Under the pieces are notes generated by a model, which ran no database searches, was not told the DNA's origin, and saw only the letters and a program-made list of their open reading frames with translations. Below are positions 25,696-34,974 of a DNA stretch of 64,000 nt, one piece after another. Origin of the DNA: Candidatus Ancillula prorhinotermitis (lineage in GTDB: Bacteria > Actinomycetota > Actinomycetes > Actinomycetales > Bifidobacteriaceae); the NCBI GenBank assembly GCA_031280795.1, contig JAITGF010000003.1, positions 1 to 64,000 of the forward strand, in the 5' to 3' direction. Position 1 is the stretch's first letter, and the number at the start of each line of letters is the position of its first letter. A program made the position numbers and the translations under genes.

Positions 25696-26622
25696 TTAAA
25701 AATCGATATGCGTTCCGACGTCAAGTAGCTCTTGGGGAACTCCTGACCTTACTTCTGCCCAGTACTTAAACTTAGCGTGTACTATATAACGTTTATCTAG
25801 CGACCAGCGCGGGTGGCAGGTGGTGTACGTTAGTAGGCGCTCAGTCGGTAAAACTGCAGCACTTTGCCCAGGGACTGGATTTATGACAGTGCCATTGCTG
25901 GGGTCGACGATTTCATAGCTGCTCATATCGTATACATACCAGTAGTGTAAAGTACGCACGACCAAAGCGTCGCCTACCACTAGCTTGTCGATATCACCCA
26001 TCGGAGCGCCATATCCGTCGCGGTGAGCTGCTGCAGCGAAATTGCCCACACATCCAGGCATTGCAGTATTCTCGTAGTGACCATACCCTTGGCGATCTAA
26101 AACCCGCACCTTATTTGTACCCTGGACGATATTGCGCGAGTAGTCGGCACCCCACTTGGGCACATATGAACGCCCGATCATGGTCTTTTCCACTAAAGGA
26201 TTCTTCCAGTTGGAATTATACTGCTCTTTCCAGTCGACTCCCCAGAGCTCGCGGTACTTGTCGTCAGTTGCGCCAGTCGAGTCACATGGCATGTAGTCTA
26301 GTGGTACAGCGGGGGTATTTGGATCCTCTGGCACATCCCACTGCACCTTTGCAGAAGCTTCCTTTTGCTCGTAGTACGCAGGGACAGCTGTCCACCAAAC
26401 CAACCAGATGAAATATAATGCCAAAAAAAACACAAGCGTAAAAAGCAGGTCAGAGAAAACTACCAGAGCAGTCACATCAGACTGGCCTTTTTTAACGCGC
26501 GCAGATTTACGATCCGATTTTTTTCTCGGCTCCTCACCCCGTACTTCACCCACTTTATTCTCCAGTTTATCTTCCGACTTACCTTCTGATATGCCTTCTG
26601 GGGTGCTCACAGTTGTTTCCAC
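25696..26622 (-). CDS. Class E sortase
   Basis: 308 aa. Acidic/basic cytoplasmic N-terminus of about 50 residues, one membrane helix (LVVFSDLLFTLVFFLALYFIW), then the sortase domain: catalytic His in AAAHRDGYG (~200), Cys in TYTTCHPRW (~270) and Arg in DKRYIVHAKF. Class E sortases anchor surface proteins with LAxTG-like signals in actinobacteria; no such substrate was recognised in this window. Starts with GTG 6 nt after TGTTATAAT, so likely leaderless. Confidence 0.93.
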   Translation of the reverse strand: METTVSTPEGISEGKSEDKLENKVGEVRGEEPRKKSDRKSARVKKGQSDVTALVVFSDLLFTLVFFLALYFIWLVWWTAVPAYYEQKEASAKVQWDVPEDPNTPAVPLDYMPCDSTGATDDKYRELWGVDWKEQYNSNWKNPLVEKTMIGRSYVPKWGADYSRNIVQGTNKVRVLDRQGYGHYENTAMPGCVGNFAAAAHRDGYGAPMGDIDKLVVGDALVVRTLHYWYVYDMSSYEIVDPSNGTVINPVPGQSAAVLPTERLLTYTTCHPRWSLDKRYIVHAKFKYWAEVRSGVPQELLDVGTHIDF

Positions 26623-26628
26623 ACACTA

Positions 26629-26637
26629 ATTATAACA
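26629..26637 (-). promoter_or_regulatory. Extended -10 promoter of the sortase gene (leaderless)
   Basis: TGTTATAAT, 6 nt before the GTG at 26622. Confidence 0.65.
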
Positions 26638-26786
26638 CACTTGGGCGCAAATGTCAAGCACTTTTTGGGTAGCATCTTAAGCTAGGCATGCGTGAAGGTG
26701 CTAGCGGGGATATCAAGTAGGAGTGTCAAGTGGGCAGGACTAATGGTCTAGTAGCACCCCAGGCTCGCGCGCACGATGCGAGTAGC

Positions 26787-27556
26787 TTAGTAGTAGTCAC
26801 CACCGGAGACGTTAAGGTAAGTTTCAAGTGGAACGTTTTGGTCAAACACTTTCGTAGCGTTATCCAGGCCGATGTAGCGCAAGTGCCAGGGCTCACCATG
26901 GTAGCCTGTAATACTTTGCCAAGCATCTAAATAACGCACTATAAAGCCGAACCGATGTGCGTTTTGCGCCACCCAGTCTGTTGCGTAATTGTAGGTCTTA
27001 TCGTCAATGCGATACAAATCACCACTACTATCTTTCAGGTCGAAGGCAAGCCCACTTTGGTGCTCTGAATAACCTGGTCGTGCCGAAAACGTATCTGCAT
27101 CGGCTTGGCCGCTTTGTGCAACGTACTGGTTATAAAGCGATGCTTGCGTATTAAAGCTACGGAATCCCGACCAAGAGTTTATCACGTCTATGCCTGCCTT
27201 TTCGCTGCCGCTATCAGCTCCTTCAAATGCTTTACAGCCGCCCCATCTTCACCGGGGTTGTAGCTAGCTGGCAAGGGGTGCTTTTTATTCACTACTATAA
27301 TGCCACCCTTCTCATATGGAGCAGTAGCCGTTTGCGGAGTGAATACCTCTTCTGGAGATTCTTGCTCTGCTACCTGATCCGCCTCTTCTTCAGCCTGATC
27401 GTCGCCCGGCGTTATTGTATCAACTGGTTCGCTTACTTCAGCATCATCGAGAGCATCTTGGCGATTCACATTTGTGACCATCCAAGCGATCACAATTCCT
27501 ATACTTAAGACAAATAGTGCCACAACACCAATAATCTGGAAATGTTTCTTCTTCAT
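26787..27556 (-). pseudogene. D-Ala-D-Ala carboxypeptidase, VanY family, frameshifted
   Basis: Two reading frames together make one VanY protein. The 5' part (27556-27188) encodes MKKKHF, a membrane helix, an acidic linker, then VNKKHPLPASYNPG and LKELIAAAKRQA-stop. The 3' part (to 26787) encodes WSGFRSFNTQASLYNQYV, ARPGYSEHQSGLAFDL (metal-binding His/Asp) and EPWHLRYIG (catalytic Glu, His). Adding one base in the TTTT run at 27199-27202 (AAAA on the coding strand) restores KKAGIDVINSW and a continuous protein. So this is a decayed gene, a slippage-dependent gene or a sequencing error. No convincing -1 slippery heptamer is present. Confidence 0.88.
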
Positions 27557-27562
27557 GACTAT

Positions 27563-27571
27563 ATTATAACA
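27563..27571 (-). promoter_or_regulatory. Extended -10 promoter of the vanY-like gene (leaderless)
   Basis: TGTTATAAT, 6 nt before the ATG at 27556; divergent from the methyltransferase promoter 16 bp away. Confidence 0.6.
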
Positions 27572-27586
27572 CATGAGCTAAAAGTA

Positions 27587-27595
27587 TGCTATAAT
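27587..27595 (+). promoter_or_regulatory. Extended -10 promoter of the methyltransferase gene (leaderless)
   Basis: TGCTATAAT, 6 nt before the GTG at 27602. Confidence 0.65.
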
Positions 27596-27601
27596 AATGA
27601 T

Positions 27602-28288
27602 GTGGTAAACGAAATGATGGATCGCCCGATCATACAAGCGGACGTTTTGAGTTTTTTGCGCGTCAATCAACGCCCATTCGGAGGCAAACTTAAAGCATTA
27701 CAGGACTTTGCCAATGACAATAAAATGCCCATAATACCTCATGAAACTGCCGTATTCTTACAGTTCTTTCTCCAAACCTTAAAGCCTCAGAACATCTTAG
27801 AAGTTGGTACTGCAATCGGGTTTTCAGCTGCGTTGATGGCTCTCGCAACGCCTGATGATACGCATATTACTACTATCGACCGCTATAAACTAATGAGCAC
27901 TAGAGCGCGGGAAAACTTTGCAAATATGGGGCTAGATGAACGCATCACGCTAATTGATGGCGATGCAGAAGATCTGTTGCCCAAAATGAGTGAAGATGCT
28001 AGCTGTGATAACAAGTTTGACTTCATTTTCCTTGATTGTGCGAAGTCAAAATATATCCAATTTCTCCCCTTTTGCCTTAAGATGCTAGCAGATGATGGTG
28101 TGATTATGATTGACGACATCTTCCAAGCTGGTACAATTTTCGATGACCCCAGCATTGTTAAGCATAGACGAAGACGTATATTTGAGGGATTAAACCAACT
28201 TCTAGTTGAAGCAAATACTAACCCCGAGCTCATTTCCACTAGCATACCGCTTGGAGACGGCATTTTGCTCATTAGGCGTAAAACATAA
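27602..28288 (+). CDS. SAM-dependent O-methyltransferase (TrmR/YrrM-like, Methyltransf_3)
   Basis: 228 aa from GTG at 27602, chosen by the 6-nt promoter spacing. The SAM site ILEVGTAIGFSAALMA (~73-88) and the metal/catalytic region FIFLDCAKSKY and IMIDDIF mark the COMT-like family that includes the tRNA uridine methyltransferase TrmR; substrate not certain. The 3' end overlaps the convergent P-type ATPase gene by 17 bp. Confidence 0.88.
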   Translation: MVNEMMDRPIIQADVLSFLRVNQRPFGGKLKALQDFANDNKMPIIPHETAVFLQFFLQTLKPQNILEVGTAIGFSAALMALATPDDTHITTIDRYKLMSTRARENFANMGLDERITLIDGDAEDLLPKMSEDASCDNKFDFIFLDCAKSKYIQFLPFCLKMLADDGVIMIDDIFQAGTIFDDPSIVKHRRRRIFEGLNQLLVEANTNPELISTSIPLGDGILLIRRKT

Positions 28289-30518
28289 AGAAGCTGGCCG
28301 TAAACGGTATGAAGTATCCCGCCACAAAAAGCCCCACTAACGCAATGAACATAATTAATCGCCATGATAAAAGTGGTCGACACTTAATGGCTAGGACTAT
28401 AAATGAAAGTGCTGCTAAAGTTATGATGGTCACCCCTGGAAATGCTTCTTTAAAGTTCACGTCAACGACTATGACGCATATCGCAATGCATATGCCAAGT
28501 GGTAGCGAAAACTTAAGCACTCGCTTCAAGAATCCGGGTCGATAGCGGGTGTTGTTTGGAGGCAGGGCTAAGAAGAATGCCGGTATTCCTATACAAAGTG
28601 CTGAAACTAGTGTCAGCTGGATGGGCATAAAGGGGTAGTTTATCTGCATTGCCACAGTAATGAATGAAAGCGCGATTGAATAAAAGGTCTTCACTAAGAA
28701 AAGCGATGCAACACGTTCGATGTTCGCTATGACACGTCTACCTTGCCCTACAACATCGGGCAGCTTTGCGAAATCTGAGTCCAGTAGCACAATATTCGCC
28801 ACCGCCTTTGAAGCGGGCGCGGCATTTCCCATAGCGATACCAAGATCTGCTTCTTTTAGGGCGAGCATATCGTTTACACCATCGCCGGTCATGCCGACCA
28901 CCTGACCTTGCCCTTGCAACTGCTTCACAATCTCTAGCTTAGTTTCAGGCTTTGCTCTACCCACTACAGTTTCAATGCCTACCTGACTTGCGATACTGCG
29001 GACAGTCACTTCATTGTCACCCGAAACCACTTGCACATTAACTCCAGCATCTTTGAAATACCCGATGATATCTTTGGCCTGGGGGCGGATTCGCTCTTGG
29101 CAGATGATAATGTATTGAACCTTATCGCCAACTGTACACACAAGCACGCGCAAACCGTTTGTGGTATAATTAGTTACATCAAGCCTTTCGGCTATTATTT
29201 CTGGTGCGCCTAATCTGGAGGCTAACTGTTTCGCGTGGTTTTTCACCTGTTTTGTCTGCGCGCAGTTTTTCGCCTGATCGTCCACACTGCTATTTGTACC
29301 ATTTGCTACACTTGACCCCAATGACGCGTTGGTGGCGCTTGTGGTAGTGAAGCCATTTGGAACCACGGTTTCGCTGTACACGATTTCACTATATTTGCGC
29401 GCTGAGCTGAACGGCAAGTCGGAAATCGTCGAAAGCTGGGTGCGTGAACCCACCTCCTCGAGATATTCACTAATTGCCACAGAAGTGGTTGTGCCTCCAG
29501 GAAGTTTTGATAATGTGTAAAGCACATCTAAATGAGGGTCGTCTGGTGATATGGCCTTAAAATTGGCGTCCAGAATTTCCACGACTTGAACACTACCATC
29601 AGTAATTGTACCCGTTTTATCAAGGATCAGCTCATTCACGCGCGCCAAAGTTTCGACGGAGTTTAGCTCAGTGACCAGAACGTTTTTACGGGCAAGGATA
29701 ATTGCTGCAAGTGCGAAATTCAGCGATGTGAGCAAAACTAGCCCTTCTGGAATCATGCCGATGATGCCGGCAGCGGCGTAAACTATAGCGTTTCGCCAGC
29801 TGCCATTCGCGATCGCTTCTAAGACCCCCCCAGCCTCGAACATGTTCGTCAGAATAAGCAAAATCGAAACTGGAATGATGCCAAATGAGATGTATTTCAA
29901 TATCTTGTTGATACCGTCCCGAAGATCTGAAGAGGCCAACTTGAACTCTTTGGCATCAGCTGTCAGTTTTGCTGCATAACTTTCACTTGACGAGCTTTCA
30001 ACGAGCATGATGCACTCACCAACGATGCAAGTGGTGCCACTCATCACCTTGTCTAGAGCGCTTTTCGAGATGTTATGTGACTCGCCCGTAAGCATTGACT
30101 CGTTTACCTCTATGCTCCCGCTGATAATTTCGCCATCAGCAGGTATTTGGAATCCTGCGGAAATTGTCACCAAATCACCCTCAAGAATGCTTTCAGATGA
30201 TATTTCGATCCGCTCCTTATCGCGAATCGTAGTGTAGACTTGCTTGGTCAAAATCGATAAACGGTCTAGCTCTTGGCGAGCTTTTAGCTCAGTTACGATA
30301 CCGATTGCGGAGTTGATAATGATTATCAGCATAAAGAGACTCTGCTGAAATGCGCCGGCTGCTAAAACGAAAAGTGCCACCACTGAAAGCATCAGATTAA
30401 AAAGCGTTAAGATATTCTCACGCAAAATTGATGATATCGCCCTAGATGAGGTGCTTGAAGATTTTACGATCGGGGTACCCCTATTAATCGCATTGACTGA
30501 GTTAGGTGTGTCTATCAG
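28272..30518 (-). CDS. P-type cation-transporting ATPase (CtpE/Ca2+-type)
   Basis: About 748 aa from the start chosen. TGESHNISKS (A-domain), IPEGLVLLTS (M4, cation site), phosphorylation motif DKTGTITDGS, and hinge GDGVNDMLALKEADLGIAMG. Resembles actinobacterial CtpE, a Ca2+ importer or exporter. The first usual start is TTG at 30425, but 31 in-frame residues upstream (RGTPIVKSSSTSSRAISSI) match the family's conserved segment before the first helix. A perfect AGGAGG (30529-30524) then points to CTG 30518 or ATA 30515, both near-cognate. Last gene of the DUF4191-FKBP envelope operon. Confidence 0.9.
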   Translation of the reverse strand: MIDTPNSVNAINRGTPIVKSSSTSSRAISSILRENILTLFNLMLSVVALFVLAAGAFQQSLFMLIIIINSAIGIVTELKARQELDRLSILTKQVYTTIRDKERIEISSESILEGDLVTISAGFQIPADGEIISGSIEVNESMLTGESHNISKSALDKVMSGTTCIVGECIMLVESSSSESYAAKLTADAKEFKLASSDLRDGINKILKYISFGIIPVSILLILTNMFEAGGVLEAIANGSWRNAIVYAAAGIIGMIPEGLVLLTSLNFALAAIILARKNVLVTELNSVETLARVNELILDKTGTITDGSVQVVEILDANFKAISPDDPHLDVLYTLSKLPGGTTTSVAISEYLEEVGSRTQLSTISDLPFSSARKYSEIVYSETVVPNGFTTTSATNASLGSSVANGTNSSVDDQAKNCAQTKQVKNHAKQLASRLGAPEIIAERLDVTNYTTNGLRVLVCTVGDKVQYIIICQERIRPQAKDIIGYFKDAGVNVQVVSGDNEVTVRSIASQVGIETVVGRAKPETKLEIVKQLQGQGQVVGMTGDGVNDMLALKEADLGIAMGNAAPASKAVANIVLLDSDFAKLPDVVGQGRRVIANIERVASLFLVKTFYSIALSFITVAMQINYPFMPIQLTLVSALCIGIPAFFLALPPNNTRYRPGFLKRVLKFSLPLGICIAICVIVVDVNFKEAFPGVTIITLAALSFIVLAIKCRPLLSWRLIMFIALVGLFVAGYFIPFTASFFMFYA

Positions 30519-30519
30519 C

Positions 30520-31521
30520 CTAGCCTCCTGGGCGCACAGCTACTGGATATCGCTCAGCCCCAACGACTCTAACACTTAGAACATCTTCAGTTCCATCGGT
30601 ACTCTTCGGAGGTATATAAATAGCCACAACAGTCAGGTACTCTGCAGTGATACTTGTAGTGGCTTGCTGCGAACCGAATAGGGCGCGCTCTGCATCTGAG
30701 GCTGGGGTTGCGTAGATTCCCCCGCCAGCTGCCCTGACCCAGGTAGAGCTAATTGACCCCACTGCCAAAGCTCCTCCATTGACGGTGCGTAGTGCGCGGA
30801 TGCTTTTGGGGTCAGCAGTAAAGGCCTGCGATTGCGACCCCCCAATGCCAGAAAGCTGCCCTGCTGAAATTTGATATGCGTCGACAACCTGCTTGCGAAG
30901 CTCGTCCGCAGTGTTAAAGTTTGACACAAATTCTGAAGCGTCGCCATTTTGTAAAACGTCAGCATAGCGATTAAATACGTTCTGCGGAGATGCTACCAAC
31001 TCTTCGTCACTCACATCAACTGGAGCAGACCCGATGGTTGCTACATCAAATTTCGGAAGGTCAATATTGGCAAAAAGACGCACAACAGACCAGAGCTTAT
31101 AATTATCGTGCACAGTTTTTTGATTCAACACTAAAAGTCGCTCACTTTGCCTATCTTGAGTTATGTCCGTGATGATAAAATTACACCTTGGCCAAAACTG
31201 ACCATTAGTGATAGCAATCTGTTTACTAGTTATGGGAATCTGCATATTCACGTCTTGCACACCGGCTGCTTTAGCAACTAGCTGTGCACGTCTTATCGCA
31301 AGCTCTGGGCCGTCTAAGCGAGCATCGAGTATGACACCGTCGTTAGACGCATCAGATTGAGCAAGCAGGCTATTGATAGAGTCGCGTATACTTATAACTT
31401 GCTCACTACTCAAGACTGGATACATCTTAACACTATTCGAGTCAATGACTGGAACATTGTCAGAGCAACTAGAGAGAAAGAGTGCTAGAAGAGCAAAAAC
31501 TGTCACAATTTTTTTAATCAT
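30520..31521 (-). CDS. Putative lipoprotein of unknown function
   Basis: About 333 aa. Signal peptide MIKKIVTVFALLALFLSSC with lipobox LSSC, so lipid-anchored outside the membrane. The rest is soluble and I do not recognise a domain; a glycine-rich segment and a beta-rich C-terminus (YLTVVAIYIPP, VLSVRVVGAERYPV) are visible. The ATG at 31521 is preferred over GTG 31527 because GAGGTGA lies right before it. Overlaps the upstream gene and ends 2 nt before the P-type ATPase start. Confidence 0.8.
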   Translation of the reverse strand: MIKKIVTVFALLALFLSSCSDNVPVIDSNSVKMYPVLSSEQVISIRDSINSLLAQSDASNDGVILDARLDGPELAIRRAQLVAKAAGVQDVNMQIPITSKQIAITNGQFWPRCNFIITDITQDRQSERLLVLNQKTVHDNYKLWSVVRLFANIDLPKFDVATIGSAPVDVSDEELVASPQNVFNRYADVLQNGDASEFVSNFNTADELRKQVVDAYQISAGQLSGIGGSQSQAFTADPKSIRALRTVNGGALAVGSISSTWVRAAGGGIYATPASDAERALFGSQQATTSITAEYLTVVAIYIPPKSTDGTEDVLSVRVVGAERYPVAVRPGG

Positions 31522-32638
31522 CTTCACCTCGCTTTTTGGGCTTTTTTTGAAAAAATCCGGACTGCCTAAGCTCTTTACGACTCAAGCTTTTAACTGTGGC
31601 ATCATTGGCGTCCTCAAGCTTTTGGGCGGCATTGAATTGGGTGATATCAGAAATTGAATTTGAAGCGTTGTTGGCAACAAACGAGTTCTTGTTTTGCGTG
31701 AAGTCGGTTGTGCGCGATATTTGAGCATCGTAATATTCTTTTTGCGATGAACTAGCATCATAGTAGCGCCAATTATTATCTTCGACTGGCGAGACGAAAA
31801 AGCTATTTTGAGTCGACTGGAATCCGGAGTTATAGTACGCCCCTACGTCTGTAACGTGACCGGTAAGTAGATTGGATTGGGCATCCATATTTTTCTTTAA
31901 TGCAGCAAATTCACGCACATTAGGGATCTGAGATGATTTCGGAAGCACAAACTCACCGGTTGGAGTATTAATCATATCTGCTAAACGTTTTGAATCTCCG
32001 GCATGAGATCCTCGCCTAGATTGACTACGCCATAAAACGTTCAAAAGTACTGCACTGACTAGTATTATAATAGCCAGAATTAGTAGGATTATCGTTAGGT
32101 TATTTGAATCGCTTTGTTGCCAAGAAAAACTCACTTTAACATTACTAAGTGCAGAACCATCTGTAGTTTCAAGTACTAATAATAGTGACCAACTAAGGTT
32201 AGCCTTTTTTACCCAGGTTATATTAGCGCTACCAGTATTCTCGTAGTATGAATCCCACATATCAGAATTCACCTGCAAACTTTCAATTTCAACCGCAGTT
32301 CCACTATCTTCTTGAACATTTTCGGCACTCCAGTCTTTCAATCCAGAGATGCTATAATGGTTAATGCCATCGACCCATGCTTGCACATCCGAAAAACGAC
32401 CAATCGCCGACTTCACTTGGACATTGTCAGCTACCTCAATGCTCAAGTTTACAGTAGTGTTCACTTGGTCAAGAACTCCTTGAGAGGTCGTTATGATCGC
32501 TGTATTCTCACCGTTTAACTCAATGTCGGCGTCCGCATTGACTGAATCGTTACTAACGTTCGCACCTTGCGTAAATGCAAATACAATGATTAGCAGAGCG
32601 CAAATAAACGCAAAAGGTGTGTAAAGTTTTCGGAACAT
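31514..32638 (-). CDS. Membrane protein of unknown function with two anchors
   Basis: 374 aa. N-terminal hydrophobic segment (~10-26), an extracytoplasmic part of about 150 residues, a second helix (LTIILLILAIIILVSAVLLNVLW, ~180-202), then a polar cytoplasmic tail rich in Asn, Ser and Gln ending in a basic/acidic cluster (KKPKKRGEDD). No family recognised. AAGGTAACAG precedes the ATG. It lies 3 nt after the FKBP lipoprotein gene, so an envelope role with that chaperone is plausible. Confidence 0.78.
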   Translation of the reverse strand: MFRKLYTPFAFICALLIIVFAFTQGANVSNDSVNADADIELNGENTAIITTSQGVLDQVNTTVNLSIEVADNVQVKSAIGRFSDVQAWVDGINHYSISGLKDWSAENVQEDSGTAVEIESLQVNSDMWDSYYENTGSANITWVKKANLSWSLLLVLETTDGSALSNVKVSFSWQQSDSNNLTIILLILAIIILVSAVLLNVLWRSQSRRGSHAGDSKRLADMINTPTGEFVLPKSSQIPNVREFAALKKNMDAQSNLLTGHVTDVGAYYNSGFQSTQNSFFVSPVEDNNWRYYDASSSQKEYYDAQISRTTDFTQNKNSFVANNASNSISDITQFNAAQKLEDANDATVKSLSRKELRQSGFFQKKPKKRGEDD

Positions 32639-32641
32639 CTG

Positions 32642-33640
32642 TTACCTTACGTCAAGAACATCAACAACGTAAATTATATCTTGGTCTTCATCGAGTAAAG
32701 AGCTATCACTTGTAAGTGCTGGTGCGATTATCAGATATTGATCTCCTACATGCGCTCCCTTTAGAGCCTCTTTCCACACTTCATTTAGACTAGTAAAGCT
32801 AGTTGTGAGTGGTACTTTTTCGTCCCAAGTAGATTGAATCTTATTGCCATGAATATCAAAAGCCACGTAAGCATATGATGCCACAGTTGTTTCGTCTATC
32901 TCAGCACCGTCACCAATTTTTAACTGTTCTGATTCGGGGGCTATCGGCATAGTAAAGTCATCGGGCAACTTAATTGAAGGCGTACCATCATCTGCAAGGG
33001 TAACTTTAGGGAAATTCGGTTTCAGTTGACTTTTTGGCACATCTTTACCTGTCGCACGAGTATTAGGGAATTTTGTACTTTCTACTACTAAAACCTGGAT
33101 AGAATAGTTAATGCCACTCATGTCAAGACCGGTGCCGTCAGGAGTGTACCCAGGTGTAGCAATACCCAAAACCGCCCCAACTCGCAGCCCTCGCAAAACG
33201 TTATACAAGCTATTAGGCTCAGAATCATTTTGTTGCATTGTGTAAACTTCAAAGCTACCGCTATCGTCCCAAGATGATGTTTGCTCCGAGAAATCAGGCA
33301 TAGTGTAGTAAATATAACCAATGGTAACGTCCTGACCATCCTGTATTTCATCGCCATCGCCTTGGTCAAGAACTCGCTCAACGTTCTTGCCTACACCATT
33401 TTGCTCATCTAAAACCTGCACGTCAATAGTTGCATTTTTCGAATACTCGACCGTAGGTTTTTCGCTACCATTCTTTTGGACTTTTAAAGTCGGCAGGGCT
33501 TCTGGTTTGCTTGCATCTATACTTGAATTACTACCACAGGAAGTGAGCGGTAGAATTATGAATAGCATGCATAAAGCCACGCCAATTGCGGTAGCGCGAA
33601 GTGAAAGTGCCTTTTGAGCAAGTGCCGATTTAGTGTTCAT
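32642..33640 (-). CDS. FKBP-type peptidyl-prolyl isomerase lipoprotein
   Basis: 332 aa from ATG at 33640. Signal peptide with lipobox LTSC. Two FKBP-like parts: ~85-175 (GQDVTIGYIYYTMPDF ... LRGLRVGAVLGIATP) and ~225-330 (ASYAYVAFDIHGNKIQSTWDEKVPL ... ALKGAHVGDQYLIIAP). Several aromatic active-site positions look degenerate, so it may act as a chaperone rather than an isomerase. Promoter GTGTATAAT lies 6 nt before the ATG, inside the space after DUF4191. Confidence 0.85.
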   Translation of the reverse strand: MNTKSALAQKALSLRATAIGVALCMLFIILPLTSCGSNSSIDASKPEALPTLKVQKNGSEKPTVEYSKNATIDVQVLDEQNGVGKNVERVLDQGDGDEIQDGQDVTIGYIYYTMPDFSEQTSSWDDSGSFEVYTMQQNDSEPNSLYNVLRGLRVGAVLGIATPGYTPDGTGLDMSGINYSIQVLVVESTKFPNTRATGKDVPKSQLKPNFPKVTLADDGTPSIKLPDDFTMPIAPESEQLKIGDGAEIDETTVASYAYVAFDIHGNKIQSTWDEKVPLTTSFTSLNEVWKEALKGAHVGDQYLIIAPALTSDSSLLDEDQDIIYVVDVLDVR

Positions 33641-33646
33641 ATTTAG

Positions 33647-33655
33647 ATTATACAC
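33647..33655 (-). promoter_or_regulatory. -10 promoter of the FKBP gene (leaderless)
   Basis: GTGTATAAT, 6 nt before the ATG at 33640; lies between the DUF4191 stop and the FKBP start. Confidence 0.6.
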
Positions 33656-33658
33656 TAT

Positions 33659-34345
33659 TTACCCCCTTAGTGCACGCCTTGATACGCCTTTTGGTGCTCG
33701 GTTTGGATCCATGCCTTTTGGTATTGGTAATTTCATACCGCCAAGCGATTTTAAGCGGTTGCGAATCACTAAAACTTCTTGCTTGCTTAAGGTAACTTTA
33801 GGCTTAGTTATTGCTTTGCGTAACCCTTTAAGCGGGACTTGACCTTGGTCATTTCCGGAATTAATGATAGTTATTGGCACTTTTGGCAAGATCCGATTCG
33901 TTTTCTTAACTTCTTTATCAAGTAGCTTCTTAACCCTCGATGTCGGACCTTCAGTAACGAGGAAAACTCCTGCGCGACCTGTGCCTCGGAATATTAAATC
34001 ATAGGTCTTAGGGTCTACAGCTACAGGCTCTTCTTCGAAAAGAGTACTAGTAAATTTCATATTATTGAGGACTGCCCCCGAAGCGCCTGGCTGACCATCT
34101 AAGCGTTGGTAACCGGCTGACTCAGCATTGCGTGAAAGCGTCATCAAGAAGGCAATTGCTGGCCCGAAAATAGCTAGCGGCACGAATACGAAGTACCAAC
34201 CCGTGAAGACTGCTAGCAATATAGATATGACCAGTGGCAAAACTAGCGCCAACAATGAGTATAGCTTAAAGCGTGGCTTTACATCAGCGGTGACTTTGTA
34301 AACCTCGATAAGGTTGCGAATATTCTTGAAACGTTCTTTCTTCAT
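33659..34345 (-). CDS. DUF4191 membrane protein
   Basis: 228 aa. Two adjacent hydrophobic segments (LYSLLALVLPLVISILLAV and WYFVFVPLAIFGPAIAFLM), then a cytoplasmic domain with LIFRGTGRAGVFLV, VPITIINSGNDQGQVPLKGLRKA and the C-terminal LPIPKGMDPNRAP. This pattern is typical for the actinobacterial DUF4191 family, usually found near lipA, which is not here. Function unknown. Leaderless-type promoter with 6-nt gap. Confidence 0.88.
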   Translation of the reverse strand: MKKERFKNIRNLIEVYKVTADVKPRFKLYSLLALVLPLVISILLAVFTGWYFVFVPLAIFGPAIAFLMTLSRNAESAGYQRLDGQPGASGAVLNNMKFTSTLFEEEPVAVDPKTYDLIFRGTGRAGVFLVTEGPTSRVKKLLDKEVKKTNRILPKVPITIINSGNDQGQVPLKGLRKAITKPKVTLSKQEVLVIRNRLKSLGGMKLPIPKGMDPNRAPKGVSRRALRG

Positions 34346-34351
34346 AGCTCT

Positions 34352-34360
34352 ATTATACCA
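34352..34360 (-). promoter_or_regulatory. Extended -10 promoter of the DUF4191 gene (leaderless)
   Basis: TGGTATAAT, 6 nt before the ATG at 34345. Confidence 0.65.
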
Positions 34361-34413
34361 TATTGAATGCTTTTATGCTTGAGAGTTTCGCGCAGGTTAG
34401 GCAGGCATTTACT

Positions 34414-34974
34414 TCACCCCAGGATACGTTTTAGCACTATGCGCGGCCTGTAGACGAATGCTTTAGGGTCCAGGTAGTTATCTTGGTCATCTACGACCCC
34501 CCAGTGCAAGCAAACACTATCAATGCAGTGATTACTGCCATCGTTATTTTGCGTAAGCGTGCCTAATGCTTCGCCTTTTCGAACACTTTCGCCAACCGAA
34601 CGAGCTGTACTAGCTGGTGTAAAAGTCAACTTCAAATCATCGACTTGATACGTGAAAGTTGGCTTGCCTCCCACAACGCCTTTCCAAAGTATTTTGCCAG
34701 ACTCAGGTGCATGTATCACATCACCGACATTACCTTTCAAATCGACTCCACGATGCCCTGCGTCATACTTACCAATATCTCGGTCGATTTCATGCAGTAT
34801 TTTCGGATCATCGAAGCTGTTTAGCGGAATCTCCCAATGTTTTGCCCGACACTGGTCAATTTCCAAAGCCCAACTTGATGTCCCCCCAATCGCCATACCA
34901 GCAGTCAGGCTTAGACAAAGTACCAGCAGCAGAAGCGATAATATCAAGCGTATAGTTAACGATTTTTTACCCGT
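34414..34974 (-). CDS. M23 (LytM-type) peptidase domain protein
   Basis: About 186 aa from the start proposed here. Signal-peptide-like N-terminus, then WEIPLN, AGHRGVDLKGNVGD (metal-binding His and Asp), VHAPESGKIL-like segment and SVCLHWGVVDDQDNYLDP. The second metal site reads LHWG, as in many actinobacterial members. The usual-code start is TTG at 34947, but the preceding residues GKKSLTIR are a textbook basic n-region, and AAAGGG followed by 6 nt and ACG (34974) sits just before them. Position after comM-dprA is the standard actinobacterial order. Confidence 0.87.
   Translation of the reverse strand, partial: TGKKSLTIRLILSLLLLVLCLSLTAGMAIGGTSSWALEIDQCRAKHWEIPLNSFDDPKILHEIDRDIGKYDAGHRGVDLKGNVGDVIHAPESGKILWKGVVGGKPTFTYQVDDLKLTFTPASTARSVGESVRKGEALGTLTQNNDGSNHCIDSVCLHWGVVDDQDNYLDPKAFVYRPRIVLKRILG

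Noticed and set aside
27195..27205. Programmed -1 frameshift in the vanY-like gene
   Set aside because: No X-XXY-YYZ heptamer or clear downstream pseudoknot; a single-base loss in an A run is simpler.
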